DNA of 11,285 bases from JAKFFN01 sp036675025 (GCA_036675025.1 JAKFFN010000213.1:1-11285), one strand, 5' to 3'. Counted from the first letter of the stretch, positions 1 through 7,864 are shown. Numbers and translations are program-made. Notes: generated from the letters alone by a model not told the origin.

Positions 1-965
1 TCTCGAACCCACACTCCGCCCTTGCGTTTGCCCTTGGCTTCCATCCGGCCCATCACGCGGCCGGATCCGTGAACCGTGGAATAGAGGCTGAGATTAGCGC
101 GATCATTCTCCACCCCTTCCAGGATAACAGAGTCTTCGCCCATGCTGCCGCCGACAAAGCCCTTTTGGCCCGGAAAAGCCGGCGTCGCGCCCTTGCGTAC
201 GACCCAGAGTAATTCCCCATCGTGCTCTTCACGCCAGGCGAAGTTATGATGGTTGTGCACCTCTTCCAGGATTTTCCCCCCCATGAGCTCGGCCACGCGC
301 TCGCAAACCCAGTCCCGCCCCGCATAGGCATATTTGCCTGCCAGGTCCATCGCTGCAAGGTATTGTTCTCCAAGGTCTGAGTCTGCAGGCAGCACAAGCG
401 GCGGCACATCCATTCCATCGCGGGCGCCGCCTAGTTTCAAAAAATGGCTGGCAATCTTGTGACCGAAGCCGCGCGAACCAAAGTGCACACCGATCCAGAT
501 GCGGTCTTTTTCGTCGCGAAAGATATCAATGTAATGGTTACCCGAGCCAACCGTTCCCAGCTGCTGGCGGGCGAGGTCTTTCAGATTTCGAACATACCCG
601 ATATTCCAGCCGGGATGGGGCTCGTCAAACAACGCTGCGTTAACCCGTTCTTCGTTTTTACGGCCGACACCAAAGGATATGGTTTTAAAAATATCGTCCA
701 TGATAGACTTAATGCGCGGCTGCACCTGGGGGTAGGTCAAATCAGTGAGAACGGCTTTATTCCCGCAACCAATGTCAAAGCCCACACCGGACGGCGAAAT
801 CGCATCTTTGTAAGCCACCACGCCGCCAATTGGTACGGCGTAACCTTTATGGTGATCCGCCATAAGGGCGACGTGGTCTGCGGTTTGCGCGCAGGTTTTT
901 ATCTGGGAGAGCGCTCCCTCGTCTACTGCTGTGCCCCAGATCGGGACGCCATCTAAAATTTGCAT
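1..965 (-). CDS. rtcB: RtcB family RNA ligase (3' end beyond the window)
   Basis: RtcB joins RNA 2',3'-cyclic phosphate or 3'-phosphate ends to 5'-OH ends, using GTP and Mn2+, in RNA repair or tRNA splicing. The first 321 residues are visible; the C-terminus lies left of the window. The conserved core is clear: a GVGFDIGCG segment (residues 60-68; Asp64 and Cys67 metal ligands), GSGNH with His144, HFGSRG with His161, HNHHNF at 237-242 (metal-binding His) and HGSGR with His299, the histidine that takes the GMP. Assignment of ligands is by analogy with E. coli and Pyrococcus RtcB. An ADHHKGYAVPIGG segment near residue 36 resembles the bacterial RtcB paralogues I know. The ATG at 965 has an AGGAAG ribosome site about 8 bases upstream. 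A terminator ends some 20 bases before this start, so it probably has its own promoter or depends on readthrough. No archease or RtcA gene is in view. Confidence 0.95.
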   Translation of the reverse strand, partial: MQILDGVPIWGTAVDEGALSQIKTCAQTADHVALMADHHKGYAVPIGGVVAYKDAISPSGVGFDIGCGNKAVLTDLTYPQVQPRIKSIMDDIFKTISFGVGRKNEERVNAALFDEPHPGWNIGYVRNLKDLARQQLGTVGSGNHYIDIFRDEKDRIWIGVHFGSRGFGHKIASHFLKLGGARDGMDVPPLVLPADSDLGEQYLAAMDLAGKYAYAGRDWVCERVAELMGGKILEEVHNHHNFAWREEHDGELLWVVRKGATPAFPGQKGFVGGSMGEDSVILEGVENDRANLSLYSTVHGSGRVMGRMEAKGKRKGGVWVR

Positions 966-986
966 GCGATTAGCTTCCTGGTGCTT

Positions 987-1021
987 TAAAAAATTGAAAA
1001 GCCCGAACGTGCGTCCGGGCT
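987..1021 (-). terminator. Rho-independent terminator after the HEPN-like gene
   Basis: Read on the minus strand, a hairpin with a 6-bp perfect stem (AGCCCG/CGGGCT, 1000-1021) is followed by a T-rich tract, TTTT-CA-TTTTTT. It lies 27 bases past the stop of the HEPN-like gene and about 20 bases before the rtcB start codon. It most likely ends the upstream transcript. Because it is so close to rtcB it could also act as a leader terminator that limits rtcB expression. Confidence 0.8.
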
Positions 1022-1048
1022 CTCAAGAAACTTTATGTCAGAGGGACG

Positions 1049-1519
1049 TTACATGGGTTGGACAGAAGCAAACCGGGGATTGGTACTATTGCCACTGGCC
1101 TTCTGAACCGGTTGTACCTGCGTCTGGTAGCGGAACCGCGCTGTAAGCAGTTCGAAAGTTTCCCATAAAATGCAAGAACACGCACGAACATCCTGCGCTA
1201 CAGCCTTTGCCCGACTGCCGGTGACGTCTTCTAGTTCGAGCTGCTCATAATCTGATATAAGGCGTAACCACAATGAGATTTCCCCTTTAATCCAGCCACG
1301 CTGATGAGCTTCCACAAACGCTTCTTCAGAAGATTGAGCTGAGATGCCCTGGGTTTCAAGCACACTGCGAATGATATTGTGCATCAAGGCAAGCACAACT
1401 GGAAACCGTTCCACCACGGATTCTACACTAAACTGCTCATCTCTAGGTTGCTGAACCGCAGATTCCAGTTCCTGCAAAGCAAACTTCAGACTAGCTAACT
1501 GTTTAGCAAGTGACGTCAT
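1049..1519 (-). CDS. HI0074/HEPN-like nucleotidyltransferase substrate-binding protein, solo
   Basis: This 156-residue, all-helical protein resembles the HI0074 family (nucleotidyltransferase substrate-binding proteins, HEPN superfamily). Family features seen: a first helix with LKFALQELESAV (11-22), an ERFPVVLALMHNIIRSVLE helix (37-55) matching the usual RFE-F-F-W-LK pattern, then SSEEAFVEAHQRGWI (63-77). Known members pair with a small MNT nucleotidyltransferase and many act as HEPN-MNT toxin-antitoxin modules. Here no nucleotidyltransferase gene adjoins it, and where active HEPN RNases carry an R-x4-6-H motif this protein has SDYEQLELED (89-98) with neither Arg nor His. RNase activity is therefore unlikely. 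The last ~27 residues look like an unstructured tail. The start at 1519 is fixed by a strong GGAGGT site 5 bases upstream. The family call is from pattern memory; another helical bundle family is possible. Confidence 0.65.
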   Translation of the reverse strand: MTSLAKQLASLKFALQELESAVQQPRDEQFSVESVVERFPVVLALMHNIIRSVLETQGISAQSSEEAFVEAHQRGWIKGEISLWLRLISDYEQLELEDVTGSRAKAVAQDVRACSCILWETFELLTARFRYQTQVQPVQKASGNSTNPRFASVQPM

Positions 1520-1524
1520 GATGT

Positions 1525-1530
1525 ACCTCC
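1525..1530 (-). promoter_or_regulatory. Strong ribosome binding site of the HEPN-like gene
   Basis: GGAGGT on the minus strand, with five bases before the ATG at 1519. It is the closest match to a consensus Shine-Dalgarno sequence in the window and fixes the start. It suggests efficient translation of a protein whose usual partner is missing. Confidence 0.75.
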
Positions 1531-1693
1531 GTGGTTACTTTAGACAAGAGGTTCCCCGGAAAGTAGCGGGTGCAGGGCGAAAAACTGCCCGTGTGAACAA
1601 ATTACCAGACGTTCCTCTCAAACAGTGATTATCAGCAAGTATCGGACCGACGACGGCAGCCCAAAACCAGCCAAAAAGCTGTACGCGAGTCAA

Positions 1694-1885
1694 TCAGTCT
1701 TCGGTTCGCTGGAGGAAATAAAATGGGAGATCATCTTCATCAGAAACGACCTCGGCTGGCCACTCGCCGCTGATGAAATCTTTGTAATCATCGAGGGTGA
1801 GATCGGACTGCGTTCCGATGAAATGCGGACACCACGCGTCGGGGTTATCAAACTCTGTTTTGCAAAATGGGCATTTCACTGCCAT
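1694..1885 (-). CDS. Small putative zinc-ribbon protein (63 aa)
   Basis: I do not recognise this gene beyond its metal-site pattern. The N-terminus has CPFC (Cys5, Cys8) and, ten residues later, a WCPHF segment (Cys19, His21), a plausible single Zn-binding knuckle of CxxC-x10-CxH type. The remaining 40 residues are acidic and rich in aromatics, with no membrane segment. The ATG at 1885 is preceded in frame by a stop five codons upstream, so it cannot be extended far; no clear Shine-Dalgarno sequence is visible. It starts 35 bases after the stop of the HEAT-repeat gene on the same strand, so the two are probably cotranscribed. A 94-residue frame covers much of the same stretch on the other strand (1625-1909), but only the minus-strand frame shows a recognisable Cys/His motif. 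It could be a regulatory or adaptor protein; that is a guess. Confidence 0.55.
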   Translation of the reverse strand: MAVKCPFCKTEFDNPDAWCPHFIGTQSDLTLDDYKDFISGEWPAEVVSDEDDLPFYFLQRTED

Positions 1886-1920
1886 AGTAATAATTTCATT
1901 CTAACGTAGGGGATCATCGG

Positions 1921-4557
1921 TTACTCCGGTGCCTTCGGTTCAGGCCCACGCTTGCCGCCTCGAATCCAATCCTGACGCGCCTGCATGTAAGCGCGTTTCT
2001 TATCCATGTCCGAAACGTAATCAGCACCTTTGTCTCCGCCAGCAGTTGGCATATATCCGGCGGCTGCGCCCAGTTTCTCTTCGTCCATTACTACCCCCTG
2101 GCGGCCGTGGGAAGTGCCACCGGGCGCTTTAGGTCCTGCAGCTTTTTGCAATATGGCGGTGGCAGCTACAGAAAGTTTTCCGCCGGAGAGCCGGGTTTCG
2201 ATCTTCTCTTTCAACGGAGACCGCTGCGGACCCAGTTTGGTGAGAAGTTCACCCAGTTTCACTTTCACGGGATTCTCAGCGGTATCAATGGCGTCGAGAA
2301 TGGCGTCGTAGTAGGTATCAAGCGTTTGCCGGGGAACTGGTGGTGCTGCAAAATCTTGCAGGGCCATCTGGGCAGCCGACGCTATTATAATATCGCTGTC
2401 GGCTACATGAGAAATAATCGCTTTCAGTGCCGGGGTAATTTTCCGTTGGGCCAGGGCATTCATGGCGGCTACCTTCTTAGTGCGCCGTTTGCTTGCCATC
2501 AGGTAGCGCGCCTGCAGATCTTCGATAAGCTGGAGGTCTTCTTCAGTGACCTGAGCTGGCGCTATTTGCGAATCTGCTGGACTGTCCATAAGCGGCGCTG
2601 CGGTACCTACAGGTGTTGCATGGCTGGCTGCCCCGCCTCCAGCCGAACCACCAGGAGCCATGACGGGCTTACCGGCTGCGCGTTGGGCAGCAATATAAGC
2701 CTTCATTAGAATGGCAGAAGTCTCGGCGCCCGCGGGCGGTAGTTGTCCCGACTGGATCTGCTGGAACATCTCAGCCATGGCCTGGCGGGCTTCGTCGGAA
2801 TCAATTTTGTCCAGCGCGCCGGCAAGCGATGCAATAACCTGGTCTTTAGTCAGTTCCTGCTGCGTTTCCGTGGCCGCATCATAGACTGTCTGCTTTACAT
2901 ACTCGGACTTCTTCGTGTCATCGTGCAACGCCGTGTTGAACAGCATCTGTTTGATAACCGGCACCTGGCTGGGGTCCGGATTTTTGGCGTAGAATTCTCC
3001 CATGGCCAGGTAAGCGCCGCTGTACATCTTCGTGTACTTGGCTGCGGTTTCGTTAATAGTACCCATGGCGAACGGAGCAAGACGCCCGAGCAGATCAATG
3101 AGCGGCTGACGAAAGCCCAGGGGCTGGGAGCGACCGGCGCGGGCAAGTTCCGGCCTGTCGGTGCTCCACAACGCTGTCACAGCAACCTGTGCCGCCCAGC
3201 GCAGGATGTTTGGATCGATGCCATCCTGTTTGCCTGTAAAGAAGTTCAGTACCGCGCGTACGGGAAACTCGAGATCATCTTTCGGAAGGATCTTAATAAT
3301 CTGGGCGATAATGCGGCCGCGCTTCGCAGGATCGCTGATGGAGCGGACGAGCCGGCCAAGGGCAGAAATGATGGTGAAAGCTTCACGTCTCGCTTCGCCC
3401 TCGATAATGCGGCCGGAGACGTTCTGTTGCAGCGCCTGCGTAAGGTCATTCAAGGCTCCTTCTGTGCCAATGGCACCGAGAGCAAACAGTGCTTCTGTTC
3501 GGGCGTCGGCATTCTTGTCTTTAAGCGCCTCCTGGAGAAACGGCACTGTATCCGGGTTTTTGAAAATCCCCACGACTTCCACGCCGTACTGGCCGGTTTT
3601 ATCGTAAAGGTGGTCTTTGCAGAAGTCCAGGTATGGCTGGATAACCCGGGGGTGCCGGCCCAGAGACTGAAAGACGCGGTCGGCGATAAGGCGGGCAGTA
3701 CGGCCCAGGGTGGCATAGAGGCGCTCTTCAACGCCGGCAAGGGCGCCGGCGGTTGATACTTCCTTGGGTGAGAACTCTACTATAAGTAGCGTCGCTTCAT
3801 TGAACTTGTCGTGATCGGGACTCAGCAGGCAAGAGCGGAGGATGGCCCTGACGGCCCGATCGAATACATGAATCTCTTCCTCGGTGGGGGCATGCAGTAC
3901 GTTTCGGCCGGGGAGCCGCCGGCTCAATTCTACCGTAGCTTCTGTCAGGTTCTGGCGAGCCGCACTGGTCAGCGGACGCTCGCGCTTCTGAGCGGCCACG
4001 GCACCACGGGCGAATTCCTCTTCTACATCGGTAACGGAAAGCGGATCCAGTCCAAACTTCATGGGATTGCGCGACATGGATTTTACCAGGGCGTGGGCGC
4101 GGTCTTTCTCGTGAATGAGCCCGCCAAGAATATTGCCGATGAAACGGGCGCGCTGTGGGCGCATTTCTTCCGGGACTCCGGTAATCAAAGTCGCCGCAGC
4201 TTTCTCTGCCCCTTCAGCGTCCTTTGCCTTAACCTTATCAATAAGCCCGTTTACCAAGCGCTCGCTGGCGATCTCATCCAGCCGGCGATCCCATTCGCGG
4301 GTAGCCTCGAACTCTGCCTGTATGGGTGCATAAACGGCACGGTACGCGGCGGTCGGCCAGTCGCGCTCAAGGCGGGCGTAAAACTCATGGACCGGGTGCG
4401 TGTGAAAATCGCGGTACTGGCGCGTGACGGCTTCGCCTATAGCTTGAAGTTCAGGCTCAGAAATCTGGCCGCTTGCATGGTGCTCCGTCAGGAGTTCCGC
4501 AGCGCGCGTGCCCTGATCCTGGGCGAGGGCGGTTTCGATCTGGTGGGACAGGCTCAT
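1921..4557 (-). CDS. Large HEAT-repeat protein of unknown function (878 aa)
   Basis: A long, mostly helical protein with no signal peptide or membrane segment, so probably cytoplasmic. The clearest repeat is near residues 325-375, where a helix-turn-helix unit (NPDTVPFLQEALKDKN, then ARTEALFALGAIG) matches HEAT/PBS-lyase-type repeats. A second HEAT-like stretch lies near 695-745 (KVAAMNALAQRKITPALKAI and onward). Between them, at about residues 620-670, is a flexible Gly/Ala/Pro/Ser-rich linker, so the protein has at least two helical parts. The C-terminal ~60 residues are charged and Gly-rich. HEAT arrays normally act as protein-binding scaffolds; no catalytic motif is visible. The ATG at 4557 has only a weak ribosome site. 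It lies 116 bases after tyrA and is followed 35 bases on by the small zinc-ribbon gene. Function unknown; the name rests on repeat pattern only. Confidence 0.8.
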   Translation of the reverse strand: MSLSHQIETALAQDQGTRAAELLTEHHASGQISEPELQAIGEAVTRQYRDFHTHPVHEFYARLERDWPTAAYRAVYAPIQAEFEATREWDRRLDEIASERLVNGLIDKVKAKDAEGAEKAAATLITGVPEEMRPQRARFIGNILGGLIHEKDRAHALVKSMSRNPMKFGLDPLSVTDVEEEFARGAVAAQKRERPLTSAARQNLTEATVELSRRLPGRNVLHAPTEEEIHVFDRAVRAILRSCLLSPDHDKFNEATLLIVEFSPKEVSTAGALAGVEERLYATLGRTARLIADRVFQSLGRHPRVIQPYLDFCKDHLYDKTGQYGVEVVGIFKNPDTVPFLQEALKDKNADARTEALFALGAIGTEGALNDLTQALQQNVSGRIIEGEARREAFTIISALGRLVRSISDPAKRGRIIAQIIKILPKDDLEFPVRAVLNFFTGKQDGIDPNILRWAAQVAVTALWSTDRPELARAGRSQPLGFRQPLIDLLGRLAPFAMGTINETAAKYTKMYSGAYLAMGEFYAKNPDPSQVPVIKQMLFNTALHDDTKKSEYVKQTVYDAATETQQELTKDQVIASLAGALDKIDSDEARQAMAEMFQQIQSGQLPPAGAETSAILMKAYIAAQRAAGKPVMAPGGSAGGGAASHATPVGTAAPLMDSPADSQIAPAQVTEEDLQLIEDLQARYLMASKRRTKKVAAMNALAQRKITPALKAIISHVADSDIIIASAAQMALQDFAAPPVPRQTLDTYYDAILDAIDTAENPVKVKLGELLTKLGPQRSPLKEKIETRLSGGKLSVAATAILQKAAGPKAPGGTSHGRQGVVMDEEKLGAAAGYMPTAGGDKGADYVSDMDKKRAYMQARQDWIRGGKRGPEPKAPE

Positions 4558-4673
4558 ATACAGAATTAACTATCCCGTCTACGCGATTTCAATCGAAACC
4601 AGCGGGGCAATCAGGAAAGTGCAAAACCTGTAAATGCAACAGCGCGGCAGCCCATTAAAGGCGAAATCCAGAC

Positions 4674-5561
4674 TTATACTTCCTTGCGCAAATCCAGGAA
4701 TTCCCTAAACTCTCTCGCCTGCTCAAGCATGGTATGCAGCTTGTCGCATTGAGAGTTGGGATTGCAGGCTTCCATGAGTTCAGCAAGGCTTTGCTCCAGT
4801 ACGTGGCGTGCTCCTGCGATTTCCTGAAGGTTATCCATACAGATATCCTCCCACATCTCCGTGTTGCCGGCAGCGATGCGAGTGGTATCGCGGAAGCCGT
4901 TTCCGATAATGCCCCGGATGAGATTACGGTCTTCATTGAAATTCTGCACGGCGCGGATCAGTGCAACGGCTGCCAGGTGAGGCAGATGCGAAATAATGGC
5001 TGTCAGGCGATCATGACGCTCCGGTCGGCTGACGACAATCCGGCTGCCCAGGGCATGCCACAGGGCGGTAACTTTTGCGAAAGCCTCAGTATTTGTTTCA
5101 GCAGTACGCGTGACAAAACAGGTAGATTCTTCGAAGAGCCGGGGGCGCGCGAAGCGGACTCCGCTTTTTTCCGACCCGGCCATCGGATGACTGCCTATAA
5201 AGTATTTTTCTGTACCACGGGTGAGATCGTCACCGCGCTGGCAGATGGTAGCTTTTGTGCTGCCGACATCCGTGATAATTGCACCGCCTGGGGCGGCCGC
5301 GACAATCTCGGGCAGAATTTCGATGATTCGCCGAACGGGCGTGCAGAGGATTATCAGGTCCGCCCCGGCAATGCCGTCAGTCAGGCTTACCGTTCCGCGG
5401 CTGATAGCGCCCTGCCGCTCAGCTTCCTGCAGGCTGGTGAGGGTGCGGCCAATGCCTACGACTTCCTCACACAGGTGTCGCTCCAGGGCGGCCATGCCTA
5501 TAGACCCACCCAGCAACCCTACACCAACAATACTTATCCGTTTAAACAAAGGCTCGGTCAC
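4674..5561 (-). CDS. tyrA: Prephenate/arogenate dehydrogenase TyrA
   Basis: TyrA oxidatively decarboxylates prephenate to 4-hydroxyphenylpyruvate (or arogenate to tyrosine) in tyrosine synthesis. The 295 residues begin with a Rossmann fold (IVGVGLLGGS, 11-20) and carry the family signature GSHPMAGSEKSG (123-134) with the conserved substrate-site His125, then SHLPH (191-195). Length fits the single-domain TyrA; there is no ACT domain and no fused chorismate mutase, so feedback control by a C-terminal ACT domain is not expected. After the second strand comes GIGRT with Arg39, which hints at NADP+ rather than NAD+, but this is weak. The start is GTG at 5561; a stop lies three codons upstream, and the next internal ATG (residue 23) would cut the nucleotide site. 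No strong ribosome site is seen. A terminator 61 bases upstream separates it from aroF. Confidence 0.95.
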   Translation of the reverse strand: MTEPLFKRISIVGVGLLGGSIGMAALERHLCEEVVGIGRTLTSLQEAERQGAISRGTVSLTDGIAGADLIILCTPVRRIIEILPEIVAAAPGGAIITDVGSTKATICQRGDDLTRGTEKYFIGSHPMAGSEKSGVRFARPRLFEESTCFVTRTAETNTEAFAKVTALWHALGSRIVVSRPERHDRLTAIISHLPHLAAVALIRAVQNFNEDRNLIRGIIGNGFRDTTRIAAGNTEMWEDICMDNLQEIAGARHVLEQSLAELMEACNPNSQCDKLHTMLEQAREFREFLDLRKEV

Positions 5562-5621
5562 TAAAAATTAACTCGCTGCTCTCTCTACGTGATTCAAGTT
5601 TTATCGGGAACGGCAGACATG

Positions 5622-5648
5622 AAAAACGCCCGGCATTGCGCCGGGCGT
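5622..5648 (-). terminator. Rho-independent terminator between aroF and tyrA
   Basis: On the minus strand a 9-bp perfect stem (ACGCCCGGC/GCCGGGCGT with a 5-base loop) runs straight into TTTTT. It begins about 23 bases past the aroF stop and is the strongest hairpin terminator I see in the window. It should stop most transcripts before tyrA, so tyrA either has a promoter in 5562-5621 or depends on readthrough. Confidence 0.9.
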
Positions 5649-5670
5649 CAAACATTTAGACTTATTTAGA

Positions 5671-6705
5671 TCAGACAGTTGCGGCGGAAGCAGGCACGTG
5701 ACGGCCAACAGCCTCGGCAACGGGACGAAGCTCTTCCATAAGGCGATCAAACTTGCTGAACTTGATCGTCTGCGCGCCGTCGCTCCAGGCTTTCTCCGGG
5801 TTCGGGTGAACTTCGACCAGGAGGCCGTGAGCGCCGACGGCGATGCCGGCTTTGGAGAGTTGGCTGACATAGCGGAAATCGCCGGCCGCATGGCTCGGGT
5901 CGATAAAGACAGGCAGGTGAGACTCGGCCATGGCCACACAAACGGCGCAGAGATCGAGGGTGTTACGGGTTGAAGTTTCGAAAGTGCGGATGCCGCGTTC
6001 AACCAGGATAACGTCCTTGTTGCCCTGGGACATAACGTATTCGGCTGACATCAACCACTCTTTGACCGTCATCGCCATGCCGCGCTTAAGGAAAACCGGC
6101 TTGTCGTACTTGCCGACTTCGCGAAGCAGATTAAAGTTCTGGGCGTTACGGGTACCGATCTGAAATGAGTCGGCATACTTGTTCACGAGTTCAACGTCGC
6201 GGGTATCCATGACTTCGGTCACGATGGCAAGACCAGTCTCTTCGCGGGCATCGGCCAGCATCTTGAGACCTTCTTCGCCCAGACCGGGAAAGTCGTAGGG
6301 AGAGGTGCGGGGCTTGAAAGCGCCGCCGCGCAAAATCTTTGCTCCGGAAGCCTTGATGGCGCGAGCTGTCTCGAAGAGGCTATCGTTCTTCTCAACGCTG
6401 CAGGGGCCACCGGCCACCACAATTTCATCGCCGCCGATTACGAAGTCACGCATCTTAATGCGGGTGCCTTCGGGGCGGAAGCTGCGGCCAGCCAGCTTAT
6501 AGGGCTTAACAATTGGCATGGCGCTTTCAACGCCGGGGATCGCCATAAAGGGAATCTGCTGAATCTTCTGCTCATCGCCGATGGCGCCTACAACTGTGCG
6601 CTCTTCGCCGCGGCTGATATGTGCCTGCAGACCGGCCTCGCGGATGACATCCGTAAGGTGATCAATCTCTTCCGCCGTTGCTTCCGGCTTCATTACGATA
6701 ATCAT
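5671..6705 (-). CDS. aroF: 3-deoxy-7-phosphoheptulonate (DAHP) synthase, type I-beta
   Basis: This enzyme condenses phosphoenolpyruvate with erythrose 4-phosphate to DAHP, the first step of the shikimate pathway. Residues 1-70 form the small ferredoxin-like (ACT-related) regulatory domain known from Thermotoga maritima DAHP synthase, beginning MIIVMKPEAT; the rest is the TIM barrel. The metal ligands fall at the same numbers I recall for the Thermotoga enzyme: Cys102 (GGPCSVE), His272 (PSHAAGD), Glu298 (LLVEVHP) and Asp309. KPRTSPYDF (131-139) and GTRNAQN (184-190) are the substrate-binding signatures. The N-terminal domain makes feedback inhibition by tyrosine or phenylalanine likely. It starts 51 bases after hisC, probably in one transcript, with a modest GGAAA ribosome site. 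The transcript ends at the terminator just past the gene. Confidence 0.97.
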   Translation of the reverse strand: MIIVMKPEATAEEIDHLTDVIREAGLQAHISRGEERTVVGAIGDEQKIQQIPFMAIPGVESAMPIVKPYKLAGRSFRPEGTRIKMRDFVIGGDEIVVAGGPCSVEKNDSLFETARAIKASGAKILRGGAFKPRTSPYDFPGLGEEGLKMLADAREETGLAIVTEVMDTRDVELVNKYADSFQIGTRNAQNFNLLREVGKYDKPVFLKRGMAMTVKEWLMSAEYVMSQGNKDVILVERGIRTFETSTRNTLDLCAVCVAMAESHLPVFIDPSHAAGDFRYVSQLSKAGIAVGAHGLLVEVHPNPEKAWSDGAQTIKFSKFDRLMEELRPVAEAVGRHVPASAATV

Positions 6706-6756
6706 GGTTTCCGAAACTCTCTGTTTTCAGCTACAGCCGGGCAGGCTGGTAACTCG

Positions 6757-7851
6757 TTAACTATGCAGCACCTTTGATAGGGCGGCAATGAAAGTTTCGT
6801 TCTCCTGCGGGAGCCCCACACTAATGCGAAGATGCTCCGGCAATTGATAAATCCCCATCGGACGCACAATAACACCGCGCTGCAGTAAGGACTCGTACAG
6901 CGGAAGTGCAGGACGCTTCATATTCACCAGCACAAAATTCGCGTAAGATGGCACAAACTCAAGACCCAGGCGCTCCAACTCCGTATAAAGGTACTTTAAT
7001 CCGGCCCGGTTTCCGTCTACTGTGCGGCGCAGATGGTCGGTATCATCCAGGGCAGCCTGGGCCGCAACCTGCGCCAGACGGTTCACGTTAAACGGTGGGC
7101 GCACACGATCGACAGCGTTCCAGATTTGAGGATGCCCAATTCCAAAGCCAAGTCTAATTCCTGCAAGCCCGTAGGCTTTGCTGAAGGTACGCAAAACAAC
7201 CAGGTTAGGAAACTCTGACAGAAGGGCTATGCTGTCGGGATACTCGCTCCACGCGCGCGCGTACTCATAATAGGCCTCATCCAGGACCACAATGACGGAG
7301 GATGGCACAGACTCAAGAAGGCGGCGGATCTCGGCGGCGGTTACGCCGGAGCCAATGGGGTTGTCGGGATTGGCGACGAAAACGAATCTGGTATTGGCGT
7401 CGATGGCTTTAGCGAGCGCATCGACGTCGTGGCGCCAGTCTTTCATTGGCACCCGGATCGTCCGGGCACCCATGCTGGTGGCTCCCATTTCGTAGCGGAT
7501 GAACGTGCGCTCGGAGCAGACGATGTTGGTCTGCTCGTCCAAAAAGGCCATAGTCATCAGGGCGACAACTTCATCGGACCCGTTACCAAAGAGCAGGTTT
7601 TCCGCAGGAACGCCCAAGCGATCCGCCAGTTTCTTTCGGAGGTAGAAGCAGCCGCTTTCCGGGTAGAGGTGCAGCTCGGACAGTTCCGCCTTTATGGCTT
7701 CAATGGCCATAGGCGAAGGACCGTAGGGGTTCTCGTTACTGGCAAGCTTGACCACATCTGTGAGGCCGTGCTCGCGCTGAACTTCCTCAATGGGCTTGCC
7801 GGGCGGGTAGGGCTGCAGGTTTTCTAGTTCCTGGCGAAAAGGAAACTGCAT
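6757..7851 (-). CDS. hisC: HisC-type aminotransferase (histidinol-phosphate/aromatic)
   Basis: A class I/II PLP-dependent aminotransferase of 364 residues. Signatures: SNENPYGPSP (38-47), FGNGSDE (88-94), NPDNPIG (161-167), DEAYYEY (191-197), and TFSKAYGLAGIRLGF (222-236) with Lys225 as the PLP lysine; Arg342 in the LRISVG segment binds the carboxylate. HisC enzymes convert imidazole-acetol phosphate to histidinol phosphate, but many paralogues act on phenylpyruvate and hydroxyphenylpyruvate. No other his gene is here and aroF and tyrA follow directly, so an aromatic aminotransferase role is likely, possibly as well as histidine synthesis. The start is the ATG at 7851: an AAGGAG site sits 4 bases upstream. 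An in-frame extension back to a GTG at 7914 would place that site inside the coding region and has no ribosome site of its own, so I reject it. Confidence 0.95.
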   Translation of the reverse strand: MQFPFRQELENLQPYPPGKPIEEVQREHGLTDVVKLASNENPYGPSPMAIEAIKAELSELHLYPESGCFYLRKKLADRLGVPAENLLFGNGSDEVVALMTMAFLDEQTNIVCSERTFIRYEMGATSMGARTIRVPMKDWRHDVDALAKAIDANTRFVFVANPDNPIGSGVTAAEIRRLLESVPSSVIVVLDEAYYEYARAWSEYPDSIALLSEFPNLVVLRTFSKAYGLAGIRLGFGIGHPQIWNAVDRVRPPFNVNRLAQVAAQAALDDTDHLRRTVDGNRAGLKYLYTELERLGLEFVPSYANFVLVNMKRPALPLYESLLQRGVIVRPMGIYQLPEHLRISVGLPQENETFIAALSKVLHS

Positions 7852-7854
7852 GGG

Positions 7855-7862
7855 ACTCCTTA
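7855..7862 (-). promoter_or_regulatory. Ribosome binding site fixing the hisC start
   Basis: TAAGGAGT on the minus strand, 3 bases before the ATG at 7851 (4 bases from the AAGGAG core). It decides between this start and an in-frame GTG 63 bases further upstream. A TATACT at 7867-7872 could be a -10 box, which would give a very short leader; no good -35 box matches it, so the promoter is unproven. Confidence 0.7.
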
Positions 7863-7864
7863 AA

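Noticed and set aside
444..956. 170-residue plus-strand open frame
   Set aside because: It is antisense to rtcB, whose active-site motifs run through the same bases.
2743..4569. Two long plus-strand open frames (337 and 252 residues) opposite the HEAT-repeat gene
   Set aside because: They mirror the GC-rich codons of the minus-strand gene, show no recognisable domain, and lie wholly inside a well-supported gene.
4734..5564. 276-residue plus-strand open frame opposite tyrA
   Set aside because: tyrA is unmistakable on the other strand; this frame has no family motif.
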